In this document: piece by piece, positions 23,901-35,900 of the stretch | Position numbering within the stretch: position 1 is the first letter of the stretch | How the letters are laid out: every line of letters starts with the position of its first letter | DNA from: Antilocapra americana | Lineage: Eukaryota; Chordata; Mammalia; Artiodactyla; Antilocapridae | Length of the DNA stretch: 64,000 nt | Reading direction: 5' to 3' | NCBI GenBank assembly: GCA_007570785.1 | Contig: ML664183.1 | Location: 12,048,416 to 12,112,415 of the forward strand | Notes under the pieces: model-generated | What the model was told of the DNA's origin: nothing | Database searches by the model: none | The model's input: only the letters and a program-made list of their open reading frames with translations | Translations under genes and position numbers: made by a program

Positions 23901-26900
23901 TTACTGTCTGAGCTACCAGGGAAGCCTGAAATAATATAATATATATTTGTCTCTGGTTCCTGACACAGAACTCCTAAAACCTTTGTGATTTCCTAAGTGA
24001 TAAAAGCACTTGTGAGCATCTTCTGTTCTCCTATTTGGTCTTTGATTCTGGTTCCTGACATAGAATTCCTAAATCTCTTGGCTTTCCTGGGTGATAAATT
24101 CTTTTGTTCTAATGAGGTGACTTGGTGGGCTCCTGAAAGGGGGCTGCTCACCAAGCCATCATTTGTAGCTTGGAACTCTCAGCCCGACCCCCTCTGCATC
24201 CTTCAGAGAGGGGCTAGAAATTGGGTTAATCATTGATTATGCCCACAATATGAAGCCTCCATAAAAATCCCTAGAGTACAGGGTTCGGGGAGCTAATAGG
24301 TTGATGAACTCATGGAAGTGCTGGGAGAGTAGTGTGTTCAGAAAGCTCCTTCCCACAAACCTTGCCCTGTGCATCTCTTCGATCTTAACGTTCCTCTGCA
24401 TCCTTTAGCGTATCCTTTTATATTAACCCATATATAGTAAGTGGGCTTCCCTGGTGGCTCAGATGGGAAAAAAATCCACCTCTAGTGCAGAAGACCTGAG
24501 TTTGATCCCTGGGTTGGGAAGATCCCTTGGAGGGGAGCATGGCAACCCCCTTCAGTATTCTTGCCTGGAAAATCCCCATGGACAGAGGAGCCTGGCAGGC
24601 TACACTCCATGGGGTCACAAAGAGTCGAACATGACTGAGTGATAAAGCACACAACACATATACGGTAAGTAAACTATTTTCCTGAGTTTTGTGAGCTGCT
24701 CCAGCAAATTAATCTAACCCAAAGAGGAGATTATGGGAACCTCCAATTTGTAGTTGAAGGTCAAAAGCACAGAGGAAGCGGATGGGGCAGTGTTATGGGA
24801 CTGAGCCTTTTAGCCTGTGGGATCTGATACTGTCTCCAAGTAGATAGTGTCAGGATTGAATTAAATTTTAGGATACCCAGCTGGAGTTGGGCTTCCCAGG
24901 TGGCACTAGTGATAAAGAGCCTGTCTACCAATGCAGGAGATGTAAGGATTGTGGGTTCAATCCCTGGGTCAGAAAGATCACCTGGAGGAATGCATGGCAA
25001 CCGGCTCCTGTATTCTTACTTGGAGAATCCAATGGACAGAGCAGCCTGGCGGGCTATAGTACATAGGATCGTGAAGAGTTGGACATGACTGAAGTGATTT
25101 AGTGCAGAGCATTCACATCTGGCATCAGAAGTATTAACTATGTGATTGTGGTATGAGAGTAAAGGAGACACACAGGAGGAAGAGTAAGTTTTTCCTATTC
25201 AGTTGCCAAAAATCCCAGAGTTTCCCATCTTTCTAGAGCAGAAGCTGATGTGGTGCTACAGATGGGCTTAGTCAAGAGACCCTACAAAGATATGTAGGAG
25301 GATGTAGCCTGGGTGCTTTCCTAAGCAATAAGGCAGGTAAAAGATCAGCTGTCGCATCCTCAGCCTTAGCTCTCCCATAGGTCTGGCTCACATTAAGTGT
25401 CAATAAGTATTGCTTGAGTAAGTACACTGAGATTCATCTATTAGCTCCGCTAGATCAAAGGTGGCAAGCTGGCAGTTTTCTTTGGCACGGTCTCCTTGTC
25501 TTTGTCCTTTAATGTCCCATGCCTCCTGGGCCCACAGCCACTTTTAAGAGCTTGTTAACTTTCTCCCTCTTATCAGGTATTCTACTTGACAAAATCATCC
25601 CCTTCCCCAAATTTACTTCTGAAACTGTACCTTATACTTCTTGAGAGTCCCTTGAGTCCCTTGGAAAAGACCCTGATGCTGGGAAAGATTGAGGACAAGG
25701 AGGAGAAGGGGACAACAGAGGATGAGATGGTTGGATGGCCTCACCAACTCAAGGAACATGAGTTTGAGCAAACTCTAGGAGATAGTGAAGGACAGGAAAG
25801 CCTGGCATGCTGCAGTTCATGGGGTCACGAAGAGTCAGACAGGACTGAGTGACTGAACCACAACAAGCTTATACCACCTACATCTACAACTTGCACTGGT
25901 CATTGATAATCAGAAAGCCTGAAGGCCCTGCCTATCAGTAGATATTCAATAGACTATAATTTATGTTCTTCAACTTGCCCTGTTATAGGAGGCTTTCCCC
26001 CAAGGCTACTAAGGACAGGGAACAGAAGCTGAGGCTACAGACTGGTCTAAACTGTTGCTGGTTGCTTCTTACACCTCTTTGTGCTCTAAGAGCACAGGGG
26101 AAGTGGGAAAGGACTGGGGGAGCGAGAGAATTCTCAGCCTCACTATTCCTCCAGGACCCCAGGGCTCTGGGCAAGTGAGCAGATGGTCTGGGCACCCTTC
26201 ATGGGCTCTGACTTGCACAGGGGCCCAGGACTCTTGCTCACAGTGAGAACCTGCTCTGTTAGGAGTTGTGATGGCCAGAAACCCCAGTTATTGTCTTAGA
26301 GCTCAGACCCTCCAGGGTGAGGATCATATCAGGGTTCTGTAGGTGACTAAGTTCTGCACAGGAAAATCCAGCGAGACCTAATGGGATTCTGGCCATGAGA
26401 GATGTGCAGGGCAGAGCCAGCTGGACTAGAGGTGGTGTTCCCACCTCTTTGCAACACCTCCCCACATAACTTCTCTCTTCCCTGCAGCAACAAGTTGTTG
26501 TTCAGTTATATCCGACTCTTTGTGACTCCATGGAGTGCAGCACAACAGGCTTCCCTATTCTTCACTAATGCTTGGAGTTTGCTCAGACTCATGTCCATTG
26601 AGTCAATGATGCCATCCAGCCATCTTCTCTGTCATCCCCTTCTCATGCCCTCAATCTTTCTCAGTATTAGGGTCTTTTCTAATGAGTCAGTTTTTTGCAT
26701 CAGGTGGCCAAAGTATTGGAGCTTCAGCATCAGTCCTTCCAATGAATATTCAGGATTGCTTTTCTTTAGGGTTGAGTCAACTAGTTTGATCTCCTTGCAG
26801 TCCAAGGGACTCTCAAGAGTCTTCTCCAACACCAAAGTTTGAAAGCATCAATTCTTTGGTGCTCAGCCTTCTTTATGGTCCAACTCTCACATCCATACAT

Positions 26901-29900
26901 GACTACTAGCTTTGGCTAGATGGACCTTTGTTGACAAAGTGACATCTCTGCTTTTTAATATGCTGTTTAGGTTTGTCATAGCTTCTCTTCCAAGGTGCAA
27001 GTGTCTTTTTTATTTCATGGCTGCAGTCACCATCCACAATGATTTTTGAGCCTAAGAAAATAAAATCTATCACTGTTTACCTTTTTTTCCCATCTGTTTA
27101 AGCTAGAGCAGTAACAGGTGGCTCCAGCTTAAATACTGATCATTCTTTCTGGGCCCTGACCTAGGCCCCAAATTGCGTTTCATATTTTTGTTCCTTCCCT
27201 TCTCTGATAGCATCCTAGATGGTTTACAAAGAACAGTCATGCTGTATATATATAAGGTCTGACTAATACAAATAACTCCCTACTTTATAATTTTATGCAA
27301 TTTAAACCAAACCTAGAATTTCCACAGCACTTTGGAAGCACAGATTGCTCAGGAGACTTAGTTGTAGGTATTTAAGGAAACTCCTGACAAGTGACAGAAG
27401 TCTTCCAAGCCCCTCTCTACCAAAGTGAATGTGGACTAAGGTAGAGAAGTTTTTAAAGCATAAGTTCCAGAAGAGGGGGCCCAGCTATAAGTATACTTTA
27501 AAGCTCTTCAGGTGTCTTTCAATATGTAGCTAAGGTTGCAAACCAATGTTTTAGAAAGGCTTTCAGAAAAGTTTGAGACTCAGAGGGGTTTCTAATGAAA
27601 TCCTTTGGGATGTTTCAGGTATACCATGTCAAAAATTTCTTTAACCAAAATGGAGGTTTTGTAATAGTGGTTTTTTTGTTTTGTTTTTGAAGTATAGTTG
27701 ATTTATAATGTTGTCTAATTACCTTTGTACAGCAAAGTGATTCATTTATACATATATTTATATACATTCTTTTTTAAAATATTATTTTCCATTATGGTTT
27801 ATCATAGGATACTGAATGTAATTCTCTGTGCTATACCATAGGACATATATTTATGCTGTTTATCCAGTCCATGTGTAATAGCTTACATCTGCTAACCTCC
27901 CCCTTCCACTCCATTCCTCCCCCAACCCTCTCCTCCTTGGTAACCACAAGTCTATTCTCTATGTCCACAAGTCTGTTTGTGTTTTGTAGATAGGTTCATT
28001 TGTGTCATATTTTATATTCTACGTATAAGTGACATTATATAGTATTTGTTTTTCTGACTTACTTCACTCTATGACAGTCTGTAGGTTCATCTACATGTCT
28101 ACAAATGACCCAATTTCATTCCTTTTCATGGCTGAGTAGTAGTCCACTGTGCATGTATACCACATCTTCCTTATCCATTCCTCTGTTGATGGGCATTTAG
28201 GTTGTTTCCATGTCTTAATTATTGTGAATAGTGCTGCTATAAACATAGGAGTATGTGTATCTTTTTGAATTTGGGTTTTTTCTAGATGTATGCCCAAGAG
28301 TGGGATTGTGGAATCATACAATAATTCTATTTTTAGTTTTATAAGGAACCTCCATACTGTTTTCCATAGTGGCTGTACCAACTTAGATTCCCACAAACAT
28401 TGTAAGAGGATCCATTTCTCCATATCCTCTCCAGCATTTGTTATTTGTAGAAGTTTTTTTTTCTTTTCTTTTCTTTTTTTTATTGGTTTTGCCATACAAT
28501 GACATGATATCACCATGGGTTTACATATGCTCCCCCTCCAGAACCCCCCTCCCTCCTCCCTCCCGACTCCCTCCCCCCAGGAAATCTCGGTGCAGCAACC
28601 CCGAGCAACAATCCTGGGCTGGCGATTGATTTCACATATGATACTTAACATGTTTCAATGCCACTCTCCCAAATCATCCCACTCCTGCCCTCATCCACAG
28701 AGTCCACGAGTCTGTTCTATACGACTACGTTCCTTTTGCTGTCTCGCATGCTGGGTTCTCGTTACCATCTTTCTAAATTCCATATATATGTGTTAGTATA
28801 CTGTATTGTTTTTCCTTCTGGCTTACTTCACTCTGGATAATAGGCTCCAGTTCCGTCCACCTGAGTAGAACTGATTCAAATGAATTTTTTTTTAATGCTG
28901 AGTAGTATTCCATTGTGTATATGTACCACAGCTTTCTTATCCATTCGTCAATTGATGGGCATCTAGGTTGCTTCCATGTCCTGGCTATTGTAAACAATGC
29001 AGCGATGAACATTGGGGTACACGTGGCTCTTTCAATTCTAGTTTCCTCGGTGTATATGCCCAGCAGTGGGATTGCTGGGTCATATGGCAGGTCTATTTGC
29101 AGTTTTTTAAGGAATCTCCACACTATTTGTAGAAGTTTTTACTGATGGCCACTCTGACCAGTGTGAGGTGGTACCTCATTGCAGTTTTGATTTGCATTTC
29201 TCTAATAATTAGTGACGGTGAGCATCTTTTCATGTTCCCATTGGCCAGGTGTATTTCTTTTTTTTTTTCTTCCATTTTTATTTCTTCTTTGGATAAATGT
29301 CTAGGTCTTCTGCCCATTTTTCTGCTGGGTTGTTTATTGTAGTCTTGTTGTATGATACGTCTGTGTATTTTGGAAAGTAAGCCCTTATTGATTGCATCAT
29401 TTGCAGATCTCTTCTCCCATTCTATAGCTTATATTTTTGTTTTTATGGTTTCCTTTGCTGTACAAACACTTTTAAGTTTGATTAGGTCCCATTTGTTTAT
29501 TTTTGTTGTCTTGGGAGACTGAAGGCATTGGTAAGAAAACGCTGGTGTGATTTATGTCAGAGAATGTTTTGCCTATGATCTATTCTATTCTAGCTTTATA
29601 GTGTTATGTCTTATGTTTAAGTCTTTAAGCCATTTTAAGTTTATTTTTGTGTATGATGAGAGAGAGTGTTCCAGCTTTATCAATTTACATGCAGCTGTCC
29701 AGCTTTCCCAGCACCACACGCTGAAGAGACTTTCTCCCATTGTTGACACGTTCCCCTCCTGATTTCCTTCTTACTTTCTTCTATTTTCCCCTTTTTTTCT
29801 TTGTCTTACCTGGTTACATGGGGATTTTCTTGCCCTTTCAGAGGTCTGAGATCTTCTGCCAGCATTCAGTAGATACCCTGTTGGAATTGTTCTAAACGTA

Positions 29901-32900
29901 GGTATATTTTTGATGTATCTGTGGGAGGTGAGCGTCATGGCCTACTACTCTGACATCTTGATCAGTCTACCCAAGTTTCTTTAAGACAGAAAACTGCAGT
30001 CACTGACAGATGTTTTGAAAATGGTACTCCTGAAGCGCAAAATAGAATTACCATGTGCTGTGCTGTGCTGAGTTGCTCAGTCATATCTAACTCTGTGACC
30101 CCATGGACTGCAGCCCACCAGGCTCCTCTGTCCATGGGTATTCTCCAGGCAAGGAAAATGGAGTGGGTTGCCATACCCTCCTCAAAGGGGATCTTTCCAA
30201 TTCAGGGATCAAACCCAGGTCTCCCACATTGCAGACATATTTCTTACCAGCTGAACCACTAGGGAAGCCCAGGAATACTGGAGTGGGTAGCCTATCCATT
30301 CTCCAGGGGATATTCCTGACCTAGGAATTGAACCGGGTTCTCTGGCATTTCAGGCGGATTCTTTACCAGCTGAGCTACCAGGGAAACCCATATGATCCAG
30401 CAATTCACTGCCAGGTGTATACTCAGAAGAATCAAGAGCAGGAGCTCAAGTGGATATTTGTACAGCAAATGAAAAGCAGCATTATTCACAGTAGCCGAAA
30501 GGGAGAAGCATCCAAGAATTCATAAATTTATGAATGGATGAACAAAATGTAGTATATACACAATGTTTTATTAATTAAACAAGGAGGCTAGGACTTCCCT
30601 TATAGCTCAATATGTAAAGAATCTTCCTGCAATGTAAGAGACCCAGGTTCAATTCCTGGGTCAGGAAGATCCCCTGGAGAAGTAAACAGCAACCCACTCC
30701 AGTGTTCTTGCCTGGAGAATCCCATGGACAGAGGAGCCTGGCAGGCTATAGACCATGGGGTTGTAAGAGTTGGACATGACTTAGTGACTAAACCACCACC
30801 AAACAAGGAGGCCATTAGACAGAGGTGGCTCTGATGTCTTGGCAACCTACATTAAGCAAACCAAAACTGAGGCTTGGCAACATCTCGAGATTAAGAAATC
30901 AAAGGACAACAAACCAGAAATATCCAAGTGGGCTTTCCAAAATAATACAACCACTTAAGCTATAGACAGCCAAATAATCTTGTCTTCCTTCTGCCTGTGC
31001 ACTGTAAAAGGTTCTTCCCTCACTCCTGTCCTGGAGTACTCATAAGCAATTCCAGTTTTTATTGCCAATTCCAATGGATGTTTGCTCACATAAACACTTA
31101 AGTTTTTTATATGTCTCAGCTTATCATTCAACAATACAATGAAGTATTATTCAGCCTTAAAAAAGAAAGGAATTCTGATACATGCTACACCATGACTAAA
31201 CCTTGAGACATTGTGCCAAGTGAAATAAACCAGTCACAAAAGGACAAACACTGTTTGATTCAACTTACATGAAGTACTCTGGATTCATTAAGCTCACAGA
31301 GACAGAAAGTAGGTAGAAATGGAAATTAGTGTTGAAAGGATATGGAGTTTGTTTTGGTGGATGGTGGTAATGGTAGCACAACACTGTGAATGTACTCAAT
31401 GCCATGGAACTGTGCACTTAAAAATAGTTAAGATGTTTAATTACATTATGTATGTTTTACCATAATATATATTTTTTTAGTTTTAAAAATAGTTGGCTAA
31501 GTACTTCTGCAAATGAATTTCTGCATTCTTGTATCATACGAGGCAGAAGACCCACCCATGACGGTGATTCATTTTGCAGAATTAAGGTCATGCATGGTAT
31601 GGATGAATAACAAGGGAAAATCAGTTAATAAATATCCTTCAGGCATGAAATAATTTTTATTAGCTTTTTAGAAGTGAAAGTTGTCACTATTTTGCTACTT
31701 AGATGGTGGTACACAAATTGGTAGAAAAGTAACTAATAGGGAAAAAAGCACAACAAAAAAGTCACCATTTGTCAAAGTAAGATAGCTATTTGACCTCCAA
31801 AACTCAAAGGACTGCGGAACTGAGAGTTCCTTCTTTAGAGGTTTTTGAACAAAACTTTCTGTGTTGAGAAATTTGTCAAGCAATTTGAATACTATCATTT
31901 GTGGGTCCCACAGATTTGCCAGTGGAGCACACAGCCAATGTGGTTACTTGATAGTAAACACATGTTCTCATCTCCAAGCTGAGCAAGTATATACAGAGAC
32001 TGAGTTCCAGTAACCCAGAACAGACTCTAGATGTGGACAAAATTAAATGGCAGAAAGCTCAGGACATAATGAAGCACAGCAATTTAAACCATTTCATGTC
32101 TCTCTTTTACTGGAAAAAAAAAAAAGTGTCTGAAGATCAGTGGTAATATGATCCATAAAGGAGAGATGCTATCTGAGTAAGGATTTAGGGCAGGATGGGG
32201 ATTCAAGAGACTGCATGTGCCCAAATGAAGGAAGGCCTGAAGGGCTCATGATCATTTCTGCTAGGCTGATAGATACTCCACAGGGTCACTGTTGGCTCTA
32301 TGTATGTTCAACTCCCTCACACACACACATACACTCGATAAGCCAGTAATAAAACAAGCAACATATAAATAACAAATGTTGGCAGTGATGCACAGAAAAG
32401 GGAAACCTCATGAACTGTTGGTAGAAATGTAAATTGGCACAATTACCATGGAAAATAGCATGGAGGTTCCTCCAAAATTTAGAACTACCATAGGATCCAG
32501 CTTTCTTAGCTGTGCAAAAGATCATAAGTTTGATTACATTTCTTTTGTTTACTTTTGCTTTTATTTCTATTGGCTTGGGAGACTGACCCAAGAAAATATT
32601 GCTGGGATTATGGGATTATTATGTCAGAGGATGTTTTGCATACGTTCTCTTCTAGGAGTTTTATGGTGTCATGTCTTATATATATATAAGCCTTTAGGCC
32701 ATTTTCAGTTTATGGTGTGAGGGTGTGTTCTAACTTCATTGATGTACATGCGAGCCCAGCTTTCCCAACACCACTTGCTGAAGAGACTGACAGTAAAAGT
32801 CTTATTATTTATGACTACAGAATACCTAACAATTCGAATTATTAGAAATGTATTAGTTAGATAGTAACATTAGCCATAATCGCTCTATCTTCCCCAACAT

Positions 32901-35900
32901 AACTACTGTTAGCAACTTGATTTATATTCTTTTTTTGCATATTCTTTGCATGTGACGGTATTAAAAAATATATTTATTGGGTTCACTTAAAAATACACTT
33001 TTTTCCCCATGTTTGCAGGTATGTATCTACCTCAGTCTTTTTATGAACTTTTGCTTCATTGTATGGATGTTGATAGTTCAGTTTGTAAAGAATCCACCTG
33101 CAGTGTGGGAGACCTGGGTTTGATCCCTGGGTTGGGAAGATCCCCTGGAGAAGGAAAGGCTACCCACTCCAGTATTCTTGCCTGGAGAATTCCATGGCCT
33201 ATATAGTCCATGGGGTCGCAAACAGTCAGACAAGACTGAGCAACTTTCACTTTCTTTCATGGATATAACAATTTGCTTAAGCAGTGGTCTGTTGATAAAC
33301 ATTTGTATTGTTTTCTCTTTTTTCCTCTATTTAAATCAGCTCTGCAAAGAAAATCCTGTTATTTCTGTCTTTGCCCACTGTGTGAGTAGGAGGGGAATGG
33401 CTACATCCAAGAACATTCTCCACTGTCATTTATTACTTGTGCTTAGTCACTCAGTCGTGTCTGACTCTTTTGTAACCCCATGGACCATAGCCTGCCAGGC
33501 TCCTTTGTCTATGGGATTCTCCAGACAAGAATACTGAAGTGGGCTGTCATGCCCTCCTCCAAGGGATCTTCCCAACTCAGGGACTGTACCCAAGTCTCTT
33601 GCACTGGCAGGTGGATTCTTTACCATTGAGCCTCTATGCCCTGGCATTTAACTCAGCACTAATTATTAGGGTTAGAATCATATCTGCTAGAGTTCCACAT
33701 GTAAATAAGAGCAAAAGGAGTTTCTCTGAGCCTTGTGTCTACTGTTGCTTTGCAGAAATATCAGCGAAGGCGCAAGTACAGCCTGTCTGCCGTGTTCCAT
33801 TCGGCCACCATGTTACAAGACATCGGTGAGGCCATTCAGTTTGAAGTCAGCATTGGGAACTACGGCAACAAGTTTGACACGACCTGTAAGCCTTTGGCAT
33901 CAACCACTCAGTATAGCCGTGCCGTATTTGATGGTAAGACTGACACTGGCTGGCTCTCCTGCACACATTTACAGCGGGTGCCCCCACAGGATGAGAAATA
34001 TGCAGTGCGTTCTCTCTCTGGCAGGTGTTATTCCCAGCAGATGCATAGCGAAAAGGTGGAATGGGGAAGAGACCCTTTTCCACTGAGCCTCCCCTAAAAC
34101 AGCCCCTGCCCCTGCCTGCCTCTGCCCAGCCTGGCCCCAAACTGCTTTTAGTTTGAGTAGCTGAAGTGGATGGAAAATCAACTTCTGGAATCGCTCTGTT
34201 AGTCCCCACCACTATGACCTTAGCACATCACTTCATTCTATCCCTCATCTTCTCCAGAAGTGCCATGAGGATTAGATAGCTATATTCAAACAAAGATGGA
34301 TGAAAAATAGTCCCTGCTTTTATAGAACTTCCATTCTAGAGTATAAAATAAATCATAATAGAAGTCAGAGTATGAGAATGCCATAATAAAGATGTGGACA
34401 AATGGTTGGAGAGTACAGAGAAGGGAGCAAGAAATTCTGGTCCAATGTCTCAACAGCGTTGCCACAGTTTTTAGTTAATGTTTATGCCAGCAATGTTAAG
34501 CTACAAAATATGGGCTAATCTTTATAAGGCTCTGAGCAATACCAAATTCCATGTATTCAACTAAGGTTTTCAAAATAGAAAATCCTTTTTTCTTGTCCCA
34601 CTTCGAACAAAAATATTTGCTTAGGATAACGGTTTACAGGGACAAACACGTAGAATCTCTCATGCTCTGTTTTCTGCTGCCCTGTTATGTAATTATCAGT
34701 GATGCTCAGATGCATGGTCCCAAATCATCCAAAGATCCTGAGATCACTACGCTAGGTTTACCAGGGCCTTTTAGAGTTTTTCAAAGCAGGCTGCATGAAT
34801 ACACACTTTTTATTTATCCCTCAGTTAATTAAATAAAATGAAAGAATCAGACTACTCCAAAACCACACCCCGCCCCAAGGCCTATGATTAACCAGCCCAG
34901 TTTGCACATCTCTTCAATAAATGTGTTGTGTCCAGTGTTCACTGACCCTCAATATTCTACACCAGGAAACTACTATTACTACTTGCCTTGGGCCCACACA
35001 AAGCCAGTTGTTACACTGACTTCCTACTGGGAGGATATTAGTCATCGCCTGGATGCTGTGAACACACTCCTAGTCATGGCAGAGAGGCTGGTGAGTTTGT
35101 CTTTTCTACATTTCCTTTTCACCAGACAGTGAATTATGTATTAGAATGCAGCTAGGCTCCTGAGGTGGTATCTGAGGTACCACAAGACCTTAGAATACAA
35201 TGGTAAGCAAGATGAATGCTATTTCCTTACTAACAGTTGAGGTAGGTAATCCAAGGCTGGGTGGAGGTTCAGTGGTATTGGGGGACCCAGGGGCTTGTGC
35301 CCACCCCACCCCGGTTGCTCTGCTATCACTATGGAGTTGTTGTTGTTTGCAAGGGAGAAGCAGCTCATCACACCACCCCTTCAGTCTGAAGGAAGGGGAA
35401 AAGAAGGGGAAAAGATGACACAGGCCCTCCCCTTCAATGGAAGGACCCAGAAGTCACACACTTGATTTCTACTCATTTTCCACTGGCCAGAATCCAGTCA
35501 TACAACCACATCTTACTGCAAGAGAGTTGGGAAATGCAGTCTCATGCCTGCACAGGTGTATGCCCAGGTGCAAGTTCACCTACTGTAGAAAAGAGAGAAT
35601 GGATGTTGAACTCACAGCTTCTTCCATAATTCGTATGTGGAGTGTGGGGTGTAGAATGGTTCATTCCATTAGAAATATGCATCCTTTAGAGCTTTGCTGT
35701 CAAAGCAGTGAAAATCTCTACTGTGGAAAAAGTTGGTTCAGAGGACTTACTTGTGGGAGGTGGCAGAGTTCCCTCTGGTGGAAACTTACATAGATGTGAC
35801 ATCTGTGGTTACCCTTTTGGTTGATGTTAATGAGAAAAGGAAAACATGGTTGGGATATTTCTAATAAAATCAAAGATACTAAGTTATTTCTGTCAGGTAC

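Larger units (their letters stand above)
20706..33755 (+). other. MYOF: Intron 12 (13 kb, retroelement-rich)
   Basis: The largest intron in the window. It holds at least fifteen L1, BovB and SINE pieces, including a nested L1. Stretches with nothing recognisable: 20706-21240, 21620-21900, 23935-24428, 25115-25650, 25870-26490, 27105-27675, 30815-31130, 31475-32390 and 32795-33070. No exon, RNA gene or antisense gene was seen. Confidence 0.6.

Noticed and set aside
26402..26842. 146-codon + strand frame
   Set aside because: Most of it is the antisense of a BovB 3' end.
28091..28651. 186-codon - strand frame as a gene
   Set aside because: It crosses the junction of a nested L1 and the older host L1; it is L1 ORF2 tail and 3'UTR sequence.
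33847..34212. 121-codon - strand frame opposite exon 13
   Set aside because: It is the shadow of the MYOF exon extended by chance into the intron, with no domain of its own.
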